From a virus, in IMG/VR virus record IMGVR_UViG_3300032050_013007, positions 18,254-82,253 of that record: 64,000 bases of DNA; one strand, given 5' to 3'. Shown piece after piece: positions 1 through 9,200 of the stretch (its first letter is position 1; every line of letters starts with the position of its first letter). The translations under genes were made by a program, and so were the position numbers. The notes beneath the pieces were generated by a model that saw only the letters and a list, made by a program, of their open reading frames with translations, was not told the origin of the DNA and made no database searches.

Positions 1-3000
1 CCCTTATCAATGTTTATTATTGTGGTTAGGAAACTTGTGGTATCTCCTGACAATCCGTCTGTTGCGGTTATACCTGTAATTCCTTGTTGTTGTGTATTTG
101 TTATAGTTATAAGACCATTGTTATTTGACGATACCGATATTCCGTTTCCATTGGTTATCGCACTAACAGGTAGATTTTGATATGTTGTTGCAGATATTGT
201 ATTTGCGGTTAAACCATCTGTAAAAATGGTCGCCCCTGATACAGTACCACCTGTAAAATTAGAACCTGTTGTGCCTGTAAATGATATTGTAAAATTACCA
301 TTACTACCTGTGACTGATATGTTATCACCGCCAGTAAGACCACTAACAGGTAAATTTTGATATGTTGTTGCAGATATTGTTGTTGCGGTAATGCCATCAT
401 TAAATAATTGACCTACTGAAAAAATATTATTTACATTCTTATACGCAACATTTGCATATTCCGAGCTTGTTAAATGGTAATATTGACCGGCCGAACCACC
501 TTGTATTCCTGTTAAATCATTGTGGGATTGTACTGTTGTTGGTTGGAATACTTGTACGAATGCGCTTTCCACAATACCCGTTGTTGCACTAACTTGTACG
601 ATAATTCTTCCTGTTAAAAACGCATGTGATGTTATTAATTCAGGTAAATTAGGTTCGGTTGATAATTGGGCTTCGGACACCGTATCGTACTCATCGGTAC
701 TCCAAACTTCATATAAATGGTCGTTAACTTCTTGTCCTCTAAAATACCAATTGACAAGATATTTTCCTGCAGTTGCTAGTACTTTATCAGTACTTGTATC
801 ATAATATAAATTATTTAAAGTATTCGAAGTTGTAGTATAAACCCAAGTACTTCCACTATGATAGCTTTGGAAAAATACGTCATCTTGACTATTAACGGCA
901 ACTAATGATTGTCTGTTTGTCGCATTCCAAGCAATACCTCCCGATAAAGTTACAACACCTGTTGACCCACTTAGTGCCAATGAAAATCCACTTTCCCTTG
1001 CAAATCTGTCAGTTGCGATAATCCTATCATTTAATTTATTTGGTAAACCGGCACCTTCATTACCAAAATCTAAAACATGAACAAAATTGTTTGCTCTATA
1101 AACAATTAAATATAGAACAATATTACTATCATTAATTGTTGAGTTATCGGTCAATACATCATAAACGGGAGAACCACCGTTATAATTTATTACAATATAA
1201 TTTGTATCGTTATTGGACAACGCTGGTAATCCTCCACTTCCGGTTGTTGCGGATGTTACTACATAAACCTCAACACTTCCCGTAAATACAGCATTATTAT
1301 ATAATGCAACTTGTGTGGTTGGGAAAGTCATTGTCCCATCATTATTGTTAATCCATAAATCTGAATTCACAATAACCCCCGCATTATAATTAGGAACATT
1401 ATAATAAGTTGTTGCCGATATTGTATTGGCGCTTAAACCACCTGTAAAAATGGTTGCACCTGATACAGTTCCTCCTGTAAAATTAGAACCTGTGGTTCCT
1501 GTAAATGATATTGTAAAATTACCGTTGGCTCCCGTTATAGAAATGTTATTCCCTTCCGTTAAACCGCTAACAGGTAAATTCTGATATGTTGTTGCTGATA
1601 TTGTATTGGCGGTTAAACCTCCTGTAAATTGAGTTCCACCTGTTACAGTACCTCCACTTAATGGTAGGTAATCTCCCGATAAAGAACTACCAGTATAGGC
1701 AGATAAACTAATTGTAAATGCGGAGTATTGGTCTTTTCTATTTTGAGATAATGTTATCACATCATTATTCAATGAAAAACCTGTAACAAATGTGTCTCCA
1801 CTTCCACCAATAGATGTTGATAAACCAACTTGTTTTGCGACAATAATTACCGAAGGAGAATCAGGTCTTGTCGGTGTTGTTAAACCACTTAATGCGGTTA
1901 ATTGAACATATTGACTGTCAGATGAAAAATAAAATTCAACATAATCACCAGCATTTAACTCAAGTATATAAGAAACAAATGGTAATTGATATACACTGTT
2001 AGCAACTAATCCAAGAGTTGATGAACTCCGCTCAACATCTTGTCCATTTATTTTGGCCCAAATTGTTACATCGGCCTCCGTCCCTTGTGTTTTTTCTATT
2101 TGGGCGGAATATCCAATTTCATAAACACCCGTATTTTGTACTGTGATTTTAGTATTATCAACAACACTAATACCATTAGATATTTCAGTTGTATTATATT
2201 TCCAAACTGTCGCAATATTCGCACCACTTACAGGTTGGTTTGTTGAGTCAGAAAAACTTCCGTAATAATTTGCAGAAAAACCGGTTGCGGTTAAACCTGT
2301 TACGGTAAATGTTCCTCCTGAATTATTCGTAAATAATATTTCACTTCCGTTATAAGTACCTCCTGTTACATATACATCAAATCCTGAAGAACCTGATGAC
2401 CCACCAGTTCCTGCTGAAAATATTAATGTATTATTTGCACCTGAAATAATGTTAAGATTGATTCCACTAAAATTAATAAATGTATTTGTGTTGGCGGAGA
2501 ATTGTGGTGTTCCGTTAATATTAACAGAATGGAATACATGAGATAAATTACCACCATTTCCAAGAAATGTTGTACCTGATATTGCTCCGTCAGCTCTTAT
2601 AAATGAAGTTATAGTTCCTCCTGAACTAATTCCTTGTATTAGTTGAGCAACAGTATCGGCACTGGTTGTTCCATTTTTAATAGATATTCCATCTAATGTA
2701 GAATTAATTGTGATTTCAGGTTCAGATGAATTAAGATACGCTTGTTGTAGAGTAGTTGTTCCGATACCTCCAGCAGCACCAACCGTTTCACCAAATTTAG
2801 AAACTAAAAAGATTTGAGCTCTTGAGGTATCTGATAAATTATCACAGGTACTTGTAATACTTAAAATACCTATTAATATTGCGTTATTTGTAAAATTTGG
2901 AAAAACCGTAAATGTTTCTGTTTGAATTCCTGCAATTGCGGCGGATAATTGATTATATTCTTCTTGCCCATATTGAATCCTAAATTGTCCGTTTTGAAGT

Positions 3001-4781
3001 AAATAAATTCTTTGGTTGGTTGATTTAACTCCTGATACTGGAGTCACTACCCCACCATCGTCCCATTTAGTTGGGTCTATTTGAGTTACATTTGTAACAC
3101 TACCTCCTGTTTGGGTTCTGTATTGAAATGTACATGGGGATTGACCCGGAATAGTTACCGCATTTGGTTGCAAAGTATTAACTGAGAAATTAATACCTAA
3201 ACCATATATAAAACCCGCACTTGTATTAAATGTAAGTCCAGTATTTACCGATGGATAAACTCCACCATTTATAAGATTTATTGGTGCAAAAACATCACGA
3301 AGCTGTGCAAGTGGAGATAATACAAAATCAGGTTGACTAAAAACAAGATTGATTGATGTTTTTTCAGGGTGACCGATTTTACCTAAAAATATATTTTGTC
3401 TTCTTTGTTGTTCTGTTAGTGGAGTTGCCTGTTGACCGATTGTTGCCCCACTTGTTAAATAAACGAATGTCTCAAAGGCAGTGTTTACATAAATGTCAGT
3501 ATGAGTTCCACCACTATAATCAACATAATAAATTTGAGGTGATAATGGGTTTGATGTGTCATCAACTATCCATCCTTTAACTCTTGCTACTGAGAATTGT
3601 GTTGATGAAACTTTTGATAATCCCGAGAATTCAAAAACACCAGTTGAGTTGTTAACTGTACTTCTGTCCTGTCCCAAAATCACCCATTGAGCCCCATTAC
3701 TAACAAGTTGAGCAGCGTTGGTTTCACTTAAAATTAATAAATTTTTATCATCAATTTTTTCACTTCCAAAAGGTAAGATTGTTACCGCCCCACCACCATT
3801 ATTTTTAATCGCAAGTAATCTTCCCTGAACTCCTACAGCAGTTGGTAATTGGACATTAAATGTTCCACCAGTAACATCAACCATATAATCAAAATCGGTT
3901 ACAGTGTATGTACTACTAACTGTTTTTTGAGGAAATGTTATTCCTCCCGTTGATGTAAGTCCGCTAGTCCTTGTTAGACCTGAAACAAATAAAGTATTTG
4001 CACTTAATCCACTTGTAAAATATGTGTTACCTGAGACTGTACCTCCACTTAATGGAAGATAATCACCTGATAAAGAACTACCGGTGTATGCCGATAAACT
4101 AATTGTAAACGCGGAGTATTGGTCAGTTCTATTTTGAGATAATGTGATTATATTATTATTTAAACTAAAACCTGTAACATAAGAATCAGGATAATTTAAA
4201 TAAGTTGTTGCAGATATTGTAGTTGCGTAGATATTTCCCTCCACCGATAAATCGGCATAAATTGAAACATCGTCATTAAATATTGAAGTTGAGGTTACTT
4301 GTAATGTGGTTAAATCGGTTTGCCCAAGAACCGATATGTTTTGAAAATTAGCGGTATAGGCGGTTAGTGAATTGATATCAACACCTGAATTAAATGATGT
4401 AAACCCGCTTACTGTACCACCACTTAATGATAGGAAATAATTAGCCAAATCTGATGTTCCTGTAAAACTAACAACAACATTACCAGTTGTAGGAGATACG
4501 GCAATTCCATCAGTACCTGTCACACTTGTAACTCCTGATGATGGTGTTGCGGCAGTTACAGGAGCCCAAATGGCATTACCAAACGAATCACAAGTTAAAA
4601 CATAACCAAGTTGTTCCGTACCGTTTGAATATGTAAAACTATCATTAACCGTTAACCCTGATTGAAAAACGGGATTAACAGGGACCGCACCACCAATTCT
4701 ATAAACTATACCATCACCAAAATTACATTGTAGGACATAATTATATGAATCTTTAATTAATTGGTCTTTAATATCTGCCAT
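1..4781 (-). CDS. Very large repetitive tail-fibre or adhesin protein, C-terminus beyond the window
   Basis: An open frame runs from ATG at 4781 (MADIKDQLIKDSYNYVLQCN) to the window edge without a stop, at least 1593 residues. The product is rich in Ser, Thr, Gly and Asn, has almost no Cys, and is built from beta-type repeats such as LSGGTVSG, TISATTYQNLPVSGLT and NISITGANGNFTISFTGTTG. These are typical of phage tail fibres and trimeric adhesins. Two modules recur at DNA level: about 170-400 matches 1390-1625 at a constant offset of 1224 bases, and 1651-1790 matches 4042-4180. It is encoded beside two other adhesin-like genes. I infer a receptor-binding or tail-fibre role. No enzymatic domain or chaperone domain is visible in this part. 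Confidence 0.75.
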   Translation of the reverse strand, partial: MADIKDQLIKDSYNYVLQCNFGDGIVYRIGGAVPVNPVFQSGLTVNDSFTYSNGTEQLGYVLTCDSFGNAIWAPVTAATPSSGVTSVTGTDGIAVSPTTGNVVVSFTGTSDLANYFLSLSGGTVSGFTSFNSGVDINSLTAYTANFQNISVLGQTDLTTLQVTSTSIFNDDVSIYADLSVEGNIYATTISATTYLNYPDSYVTGFSLNNNIITLSQNRTDQYSAFTISLSAYTGSSLSGDYLPLSGGTVSGNTYFTSGLSANTLFVSGLTRTSGLTSTGGITFPQKTVSSTYTVTDFDYMVDVTGGTFNVQLPTAVGVQGRLLAIKNNGGGAVTILPFGSEKIDDKNLLILSETNAAQLVSNGAQWVILGQDRSTVNNSTGVFEFSGLSKVSSTQFSVARVKGWIVDDTSNPLSPQIYYVDYSGGTHTDIYVNTAFETFVYLTSGATIGQQATPLTEQQRRQNIFLGKIGHPEKTSINLVFSQPDFVLSPLAQLRDVFAPINLINGGVYPSVNTGLTFNTSAGFIYGLGINFSVNTLQPNAVTIPGQSPCTFQYRTQTGGSVTNVTQIDPTKWDDGGVVTPVSGVKSTNQRIYLLQNGQFRIQYGQEEYNQLSAAIAGIQTETFTVFPNFTNNAILIGILSITSTCDNLSDTSRAQIFLVSKFGETVGAAGGIGTTTLQQAYLNSSEPEITINSTLDGISIKNGTTSADTVAQLIQGISSGGTITSFIRADGAISGTTFLGNGGNLSHVFHSVNINGTPQFSANTNTFINFSGINLNIISGANNTLIFSAGTGGSSGSSGFDVYVTGGTYNGSEILFTNNSGGTFTVTGLTATGFSANYYGSFSDSTNQPVSGANIATVWKYNTTEISNGISVVDNTKITVQNTGVYEIGYSAQIEKTQGTEADVTIWAKINGQDVERSSSTLGLVANSVYQLPFVSYILELNAGDYVEFYFSSDSQYVQLTALSGLTTPTRPDSPSVIIVAKQVGLSTSIGGSGDTFVTGFSLNNDVITLSQNRKDQYSAFTISLSAYTGSSLSGDYLPLSGGTVTGGTQFTGGLTANTISATTYQNLPVSGLTEGNNISITGANGNFTISFTGTTGSNFTGGTVSGATIFTGGLSANTISATTYYNVPNYNAGVIVNSDLWINNNDGTMTFPTTQVALYNNAVFTGSVEVYVVTSATTGSGGLPALSNNDTNYIVINYNGGSPVYDVLTDNSTINDSNIVLYLIVYRANNFVHVLDFGNEGAGLPNKLNDRIIATDRFARESGFSLALSGSTGVVTLSGGIAWNATNRQSLVAVNSQDDVFFQSYHSGSTWVYTTTSNTLNNLYYDTSTDKVLATAGKYLVNWYFRGQEVNDHLYEVWSTDEYDTVSEAQLSTEPNLPELITSHAFLTGRIIVQVSATTGIVESAFVQVFQPTTVQSHNDLTGIQGGSAGQYYHLTSSEYANVAYKNVNNIFSVGQLFNDGITATTISATTYQNLPVSGLTGGDNISVTGSNGNFTISFTGTTGSNFTGGTVSGATIFTDGLTANTISATTYQNLPVSAITNGNGISVSSNNNGLITITNTQQQGITGITATDGLSGDTTSFLTTIINIDK
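170..1625. repeat. Direct repeat inside the tail-fibre gene (copies 170-400 and 1390-1625)
   Basis: The two copies align at a fixed offset of 1224 bases (for example 207 with 1431, and 345 with 1569) and encode nearly identical peptides ending TISATTYQNLPVSGLT. The second repeat pair, 1651-1790 and 4042-4180, encodes a TGFSLNNxxITLSQNR module. These are intragenic module duplications. Confidence 0.8.
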
Positions 4782-4810
4782 TATTTAATTTTACAAATTT
4801 TGTAGTACTA

Positions 4811-4820
4811 ATAAATAGTG
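4811..4820 (-). promoter_or_regulatory. Candidate phage late-promoter motif, weak form
   Basis: Read on the minus strand this is CACTATTTAT, 29 bases before the tail-fibre ATG at 4781. It is a weaker copy of the GATATTTATA motif that precedes most transcription units in the window. Confidence 0.35.
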
Positions 4821-4825
4821 ATAAA

Positions 4826-5323
4826 TTAGATTCCAGGAGGACAAACTCCATTAACACAATTACCCAAAATTGTAATAGTCAAAATTGGGTCATCTGTGGT
4901 CGGGGTATTACCACATCTTTCTAATATATTACCAGCAGTAACTGAACGAGCAATTAGTATACCGTCACATCTAATATAAGTAATATCTATATCACTACCT
5001 GACGCAGTATTATCAAACTGAATACAGAAACAATTTTGGTTTGCTTCAGGTGTTGGGGTTGGGGTTGGTGTATACGAAGGTGTTATAGTCACACTTGGTG
5101 TTGGTAACAAACATCCAATATTATAAAATAATTCACACCCGTTTGCATCTATTAGTTTAACTATAACTGACGGAGCTCCGGTTAAACCAATCGGTAAATC
5201 AATATATAATGGAAAAACTGAAACTCCAGTTGCCGCCGAATAACAATAAGTTATTGTCGTATCACAAACATAAACATCATAAGGCGCGACTCCTGTTACA
5301 TTATTTATTTCTATAACTTGCAT
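4826..5323 (-). CDS. Small Cys-containing adhesin-like protein with a Pro/Thr linker
   Basis: This 165-residue protein has an N-terminal part (about 1-75) with scattered Cys, a Pro/Thr linker (PTPSVTITPSYTPTPTPTPE, about 77-96), and a C-terminal domain starting NCFCIQFDNTASGS. The C-terminal domain matches a segment of the giant adhesin (about residues 1226-1305, DCNCVRFFNTGSTNS): C-x-C at the start, then TYxxC, a VTAG/IVAGG turn and a final GxCxxNGxCP. Both proteins end in a similar PPGI or GPGI tail. It lies between the tail-fibre gene and the plus-strand pair and is preceded by a late-promoter-like motif. I infer a virion surface or fibre accessory protein that shares a module with the large adhesin. 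Confidence 0.6.
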   Translation of the reverse strand: MQVIEINNVTGVAPYDVYVCDTTITYCYSAATGVSVFPLYIDLPIGLTGAPSVIVKLIDANGCELFYNIGCLLPTPSVTITPSYTPTPTPTPEANQNCFCIQFDNTASGSDIDITYIRCDGILIARSVTAGNILERCGNTPTTDDPILTITILGNCVNGVCPPGI

Positions 5324-5351
5324 TACTATAAAATAATTCTTTTGTTTTCAG

Positions 5352-5360
5352 TATAAATAG
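5352..5360 (-). promoter_or_regulatory. Candidate late-promoter motif, weak form
   Basis: On the minus strand it reads CTATTTATA, 28 bases before the ATG at 5323. Confidence 0.35.
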
Positions 5361-5387
5361 AAAAACTTTAACTTTATTCTTTTTGGC

Positions 5388-5397
5388 TTATTTATAT
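5388..5397 (+). promoter_or_regulatory. Candidate late-promoter motif, weak form
   Basis: TTATTTATAT lies 3 bases before the ATG at 5401. If transcription starts a few bases after the motif, the message would have almost no leader. Confidence 0.3.
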
Positions 5398-5400
5398 TAA

Positions 5401-5748
5401 ATGGCAACAATATGTTACTCGTGGGACGACGCTCCTTTTAAATGGTTAGAAACTCCTTTCACTTGGGCTGAAGGTTGTGTAATTGAAAAACTTATTGTTG
5501 GAGGTGCTGGTGGTATGCAATCCATCAGACGATTTAGAGAAAGAGTAAAACAACTATCGGACGAGGATAAAAAAGTTCTTATAAATCTTTTTATAAGATT
5601 AGAGGTTGACGAAATTGTTTTTGAAAGAAGAGTTAATAAAAATAAAAACACTAAAGTTAAATTAAGATTAAAAGATATTGAAGTAACCAAAGGGATTCAA
5701 AAAAATATCAAAGTCAATGTAAATTTAAAAGATAAAGATATTTATTAA
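5401..5748 (+). CDS. Unknown small phage protein with a Trp-rich N-terminus
   Basis: The 115-residue product opens with two aromatic repeats (SWDDAPFKW, LETPFTWAEG) and a short hydrophobic Gly/Ala stretch (LIVGGAGG, about 32-39). A long, very basic, charged helix-rich tail follows, with many Lys and Glu. I do not recognise the family. It is followed one base after its stop by the gene at 5750, so the two probably form one unit that ends at the terminator at 6219. The position between adhesin genes suggests a virion or assembly role, but that is only context. Confidence 0.45.
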   Translation: MATICYSWDDAPFKWLETPFTWAEGCVIEKLIVGGAGGMQSIRRFRERVKQLSDEDKKVLINLFIRLEVDEIVFERRVNKNKNTKVKLRLKDIEVTKGIQKNIKVNVNLKDKDIY

Positions 5749-5749
5749 T

Positions 5750-6214
5750 ATGATTTACAATTTATACACAGATAAACCTAATAAGTTCAATTGTAATATT
5801 GAAATTGAAGGAACTTCTTTATCTAAATCTAGAGTTAGATTAGTTGTTGAAACTGAAGATATGTCGTATATGTTTAACGGCAGAATAGAAAATAATGGTC
5901 TTTGTGAGGTTAATATTCCAAAAACCAAACATTTTTTACCTGAGGGTTCTCAAGGTCTAATGAGGCTTGAGGTTATTGCCGACGATGTATATTTTGAACC
6001 TTGGTCATCACAATTCAACGTTAAAACAAATAAAAAAGTAAATGTGGTAGTTTCTGAACAAGTGGAAGAAAAACCAAAGTTAAGAGTTCAAGTAATGGAA
6101 CAACCACAAGAAGAACCAAAACCAAGAATTGTAGAGACCAAAAAATCTCAACCAAATCCCCCAAAAAAGGTTGAGATTACAAAAGAACAATTACTCAGAA
6201 GATTGAGTCGATAA
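5750..6214 (+). CDS. Unknown phage protein, beta-rich N-domain and charged Pro/Lys tail
   Basis: The 154-residue product has an N-terminal part (1-100) with alternating hydrophobic residues and the segment SRVRLVVETEDMSYMFNG, consistent with a small beta-sandwich. A low-complexity tail rich in Glu, Lys and Pro follows and ends in ITKEQLLRRLSR, a short amphipathic helix. It is translationally linked to the gene at 5401. A short structured domain with a charged tail ending in a helix would suit a scaffold-like or virion-internal protein, but no family is recognised. Confidence 0.45.
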   Translation: MIYNLYTDKPNKFNCNIEIEGTSLSKSRVRLVVETEDMSYMFNGRIENNGLCEVNIPKTKHFLPEGSQGLMRLEVIADDVYFEPWSSQFNVKTNKKVNVVVSEQVEEKPKLRVQVMEQPQEEPKPRIVETKKSQPNPPKKVEITKEQLLRRLSR

Positions 6215-6218
6215 ATAA

Positions 6219-6247
6219 AAAACCCTCAAATGTGAGGGTTTTTTTTA
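6219..6247. terminator. Bidirectional intrinsic terminator
   Basis: AACCCTCA and TGAGGGTT form a perfect 8-bp stem around a short loop, with a T run on the plus side and six A bases before it, giving a T run on the minus strand. It sits between the convergent genes ending at 6214 and 6262. Confidence 0.9.
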
Positions 6248-6261
6248 TGCTAATATTTTTA

Positions 6262-9200
6262 TTAGATACCTGGACCGGTGGAACAATCTGATGGGAATAA
6301 CGGACCAAAAGAATTACTCGGCTTTAACTCACATGTTGTCGTACATGAGAAATATATTCCAGTACCAGCTAATAAATCGTAATCTGTCACAAACAGTAAC
6401 TGCGGATTATTGAATGGATACGCGCAAACACAGTTTGGTTGAGCGTAAACTCTAGTTGATGGGGTTTGATATAAATCAATTATACCCGTAGGATATCCTG
6501 TGGCATACTGTACTTGAGCTTGGTTAGCACCAGCACACCACCAAGCCTCCCAACATGGAAGTAATAATGCTGCCCCTGGGAATGATTTACAGGCGAATGT
6601 GGTACCATTAATTGGATTTATAATACTAATACCTGTAAATCCACTAATATATTGAGCGGGAGATAAATTACATTCAGGGGTTTTTGTTGGGGTATTTGTT
6701 GGAGTCTTAGTAATAGTTTTAGTCGGTGTTTGAGTTCTTGTTACGGTTGGTGTTTTAGTATTTGTTGGTGTTACGGTTGGTGTTTTAGTATTTGTTAATG
6801 TTACGGTTGGTGTTTTAGTATTTGTAGGTGTAATTGTTTTAGTAGGTGTTATTGTTTTAGTTACTGTGTTGGTTGGGGTGTTAGTTTGTGTTGGTGTTTG
6901 TGTTGGGGTAGAGCTTGAACATATACAACCCGGGTTACTTGTTATAGTACCCGAAACACCAGTTGTTCTAACCACACTACTTGCACAACTAACAGTGTAT
7001 GATTCAGTTCCTGTTAAAGACACAGAACCAGTACTACTATCACAATATACAATTTCAAAAGTTTGTGGTTGAGATGAGCCTCCAGCGTATAGATACCAAG
7101 TTGTACAACAAACGCTTGTCTTAGTAGGTGTTGGGGTTTTAGTCTTAGTAGGCGTGATAGTAGGTGTTTTAGTTATTGTGTTTGAAGGTGTAATACTTAC
7201 ACTTATTGATGGTGTTTGTGTTTTAGTTGGAGTTTGTGTTTTAGTAATAGTAACACTTGGTGTTATTGAGTTTGTAGGGGTATATGTTGGTGTTGGGGTT
7301 TTGGTCGCCGCTATAGATTTTGTTAAAGTCTGAGTGATTGTATTAGTTGGAGTTAAAGTTTTTGTAGGCTCAATAGTCTTAGTTGGAGTTTTTGTCACCA
7401 TTGGAGTTGAGGTCGTTGTTTTTGTTGGTGTTATAGTATTTGTTGGAGTTTTTGTCACCTCAACACTATTTGTTGGAGTTTTAGTCACAGTTGGGGTTGA
7501 TGCCATTGATTTTGTAGGGGTTATGGTGTTTGTTGGAGTGTTTGTTGGTTCAATAGTCTTAGTTGGAGTTTTTGTTGGCGTTGGGGTTTTAGTACCTGTA
7601 TTGGTTGGTGTTGGACTTTCCGGTGCTCTTTCTGGAATATTTGTTTTAGTTACAGTTGGGGTTATGGTATTTGTTGGGGTTAAAGTTGGGGTTTTGGTTG
7701 GAGTTTTAGTTTGAGTTTTTGTTGGTTCAGGAGTATTTGTTTGTGTTTTAGTTTGAGTTAATGTTACAGTATTTGTTGGGGTTTTAGTAATTGTTGGCGT
7801 TGGTGTGTTAGTTAATCCAATTGTTAATGTTGGTGTGTGACTAGATGTATTTGTAACTGTAGTTGTGGGAGAAGGTAATGGTGTTTTGTCCGGCGTTTTT
7901 GTGGGGTCCAGTGTTCTTGTTACTGTTTTAGTTATCGTTACTGTTTGAGTTAAAGTTGGTGTTGAAGCCGGTGTTTTAGCAGGTGTCTTGGTTGGTGCAG
8001 GTGAGATTGCAATTGGTTCATAAGGAATGTAAGTAGGTGTTGGTGTGTTTGTTTGTGTTGGTGTTTTTGTTTGTGTTTTAGTTGGCTCAACTGTAGTTGT
8101 TTGAGTTGTCGTAGCCGTTGGTGTCTTGGTATTTGTTGGAGTAACTGTCGGTGTTTTTGTTTGAGTATTTGTAGGTTCCGCGGTACTTGTTTGAGTTTTA
8201 GTAACTGTTGGTGTTTTAGTAACTGTTGGTGTGACTGTTGGTGTTATATCATTTGTTCTTGTTATAGTGTTAGTAATAGTTTGAGTTGGGGTTTGATTTG
8301 GGGTTTTAGTGTTAGTAGGAGTTTGAGTATTAGTCTGAGTATTAGTTTGAGTTACGGTAGATGTTATTGTCATTGTTGGGGTAGGGGTTGGAGTCGTAGG
8401 TATTACTACAAATTCAAAGTCGCTTGGTGTACAAGCAGATACCTTACAATCAGGACAATCAGGATTAAACATCCTAAACTGAGTTGACCTTAACTGAAAA
8501 TTGTGTTTTACTTCCGGTGCTGATAGTGGCTCAACGTAAAATCTAAACTGTGATATACCACCCTCAAAGGTACCTGCAAAATTTTGTTCAAGTAATATAT
8601 TTGTCGTTAACCCACTTAAAGTTGTACCTGTTAAATCTACAGTAGGTAAACATTCGGGGTCTTGTTGGTAGGGGCCTGTTTTTCCACTACAACTAATAAA
8701 TGTTAGGTTTTCTCTCAGACCTTGTGTACCTCCACCCCACGACATGTTAAAAGGAACGCCAATTTGTTTTTCTTTATCGGTATTTAAGGCTCTTGGAATT
8801 ATCTCTTCAAAATCCTCAATCGTGTAGAATATTCTACCGTTTATATAAATTTTTAATCTACCTTTTCTATAATGTTCATCAATTAACCACTTTTCATTAA
8901 GTTGTACAATTTCAACTTCTAAATCTTCAGTTCCTCTTGTATATGGTGGGGAAATTAACGCCACTGAATTATTTGCAAGTGACTGTAAAAGTTGTTTTTC
9001 AGTAATATCACCTAAACCGCCTCTATAATATAAATCACACACATCTAACCAAGTGTATCTTTCCCAAACAAAGTCAACTTGGAACCAATGTTCTTCATCA
9101 AGATACGCCGGATTAATCGATTCACAATATGGATAAATTGGTGGTGAACAGTAATCGATAACCGTGTATCCTGTTGTGTATGAAACACCAGAATTAGAAC

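Noticed and set aside
520-3580. Short plus-strand frames opposite the tail-fibre gene
   Set aside because: The minus-strand frame is open for the full 4.8 kb with fibre-like composition; the plus frames lack conserved features and ribosome entry sites.
1-4781. Diversity-generating retroelement target
   Set aside because: No reverse transcriptase, template repeat or adenine-biased variable region is visible in the window.
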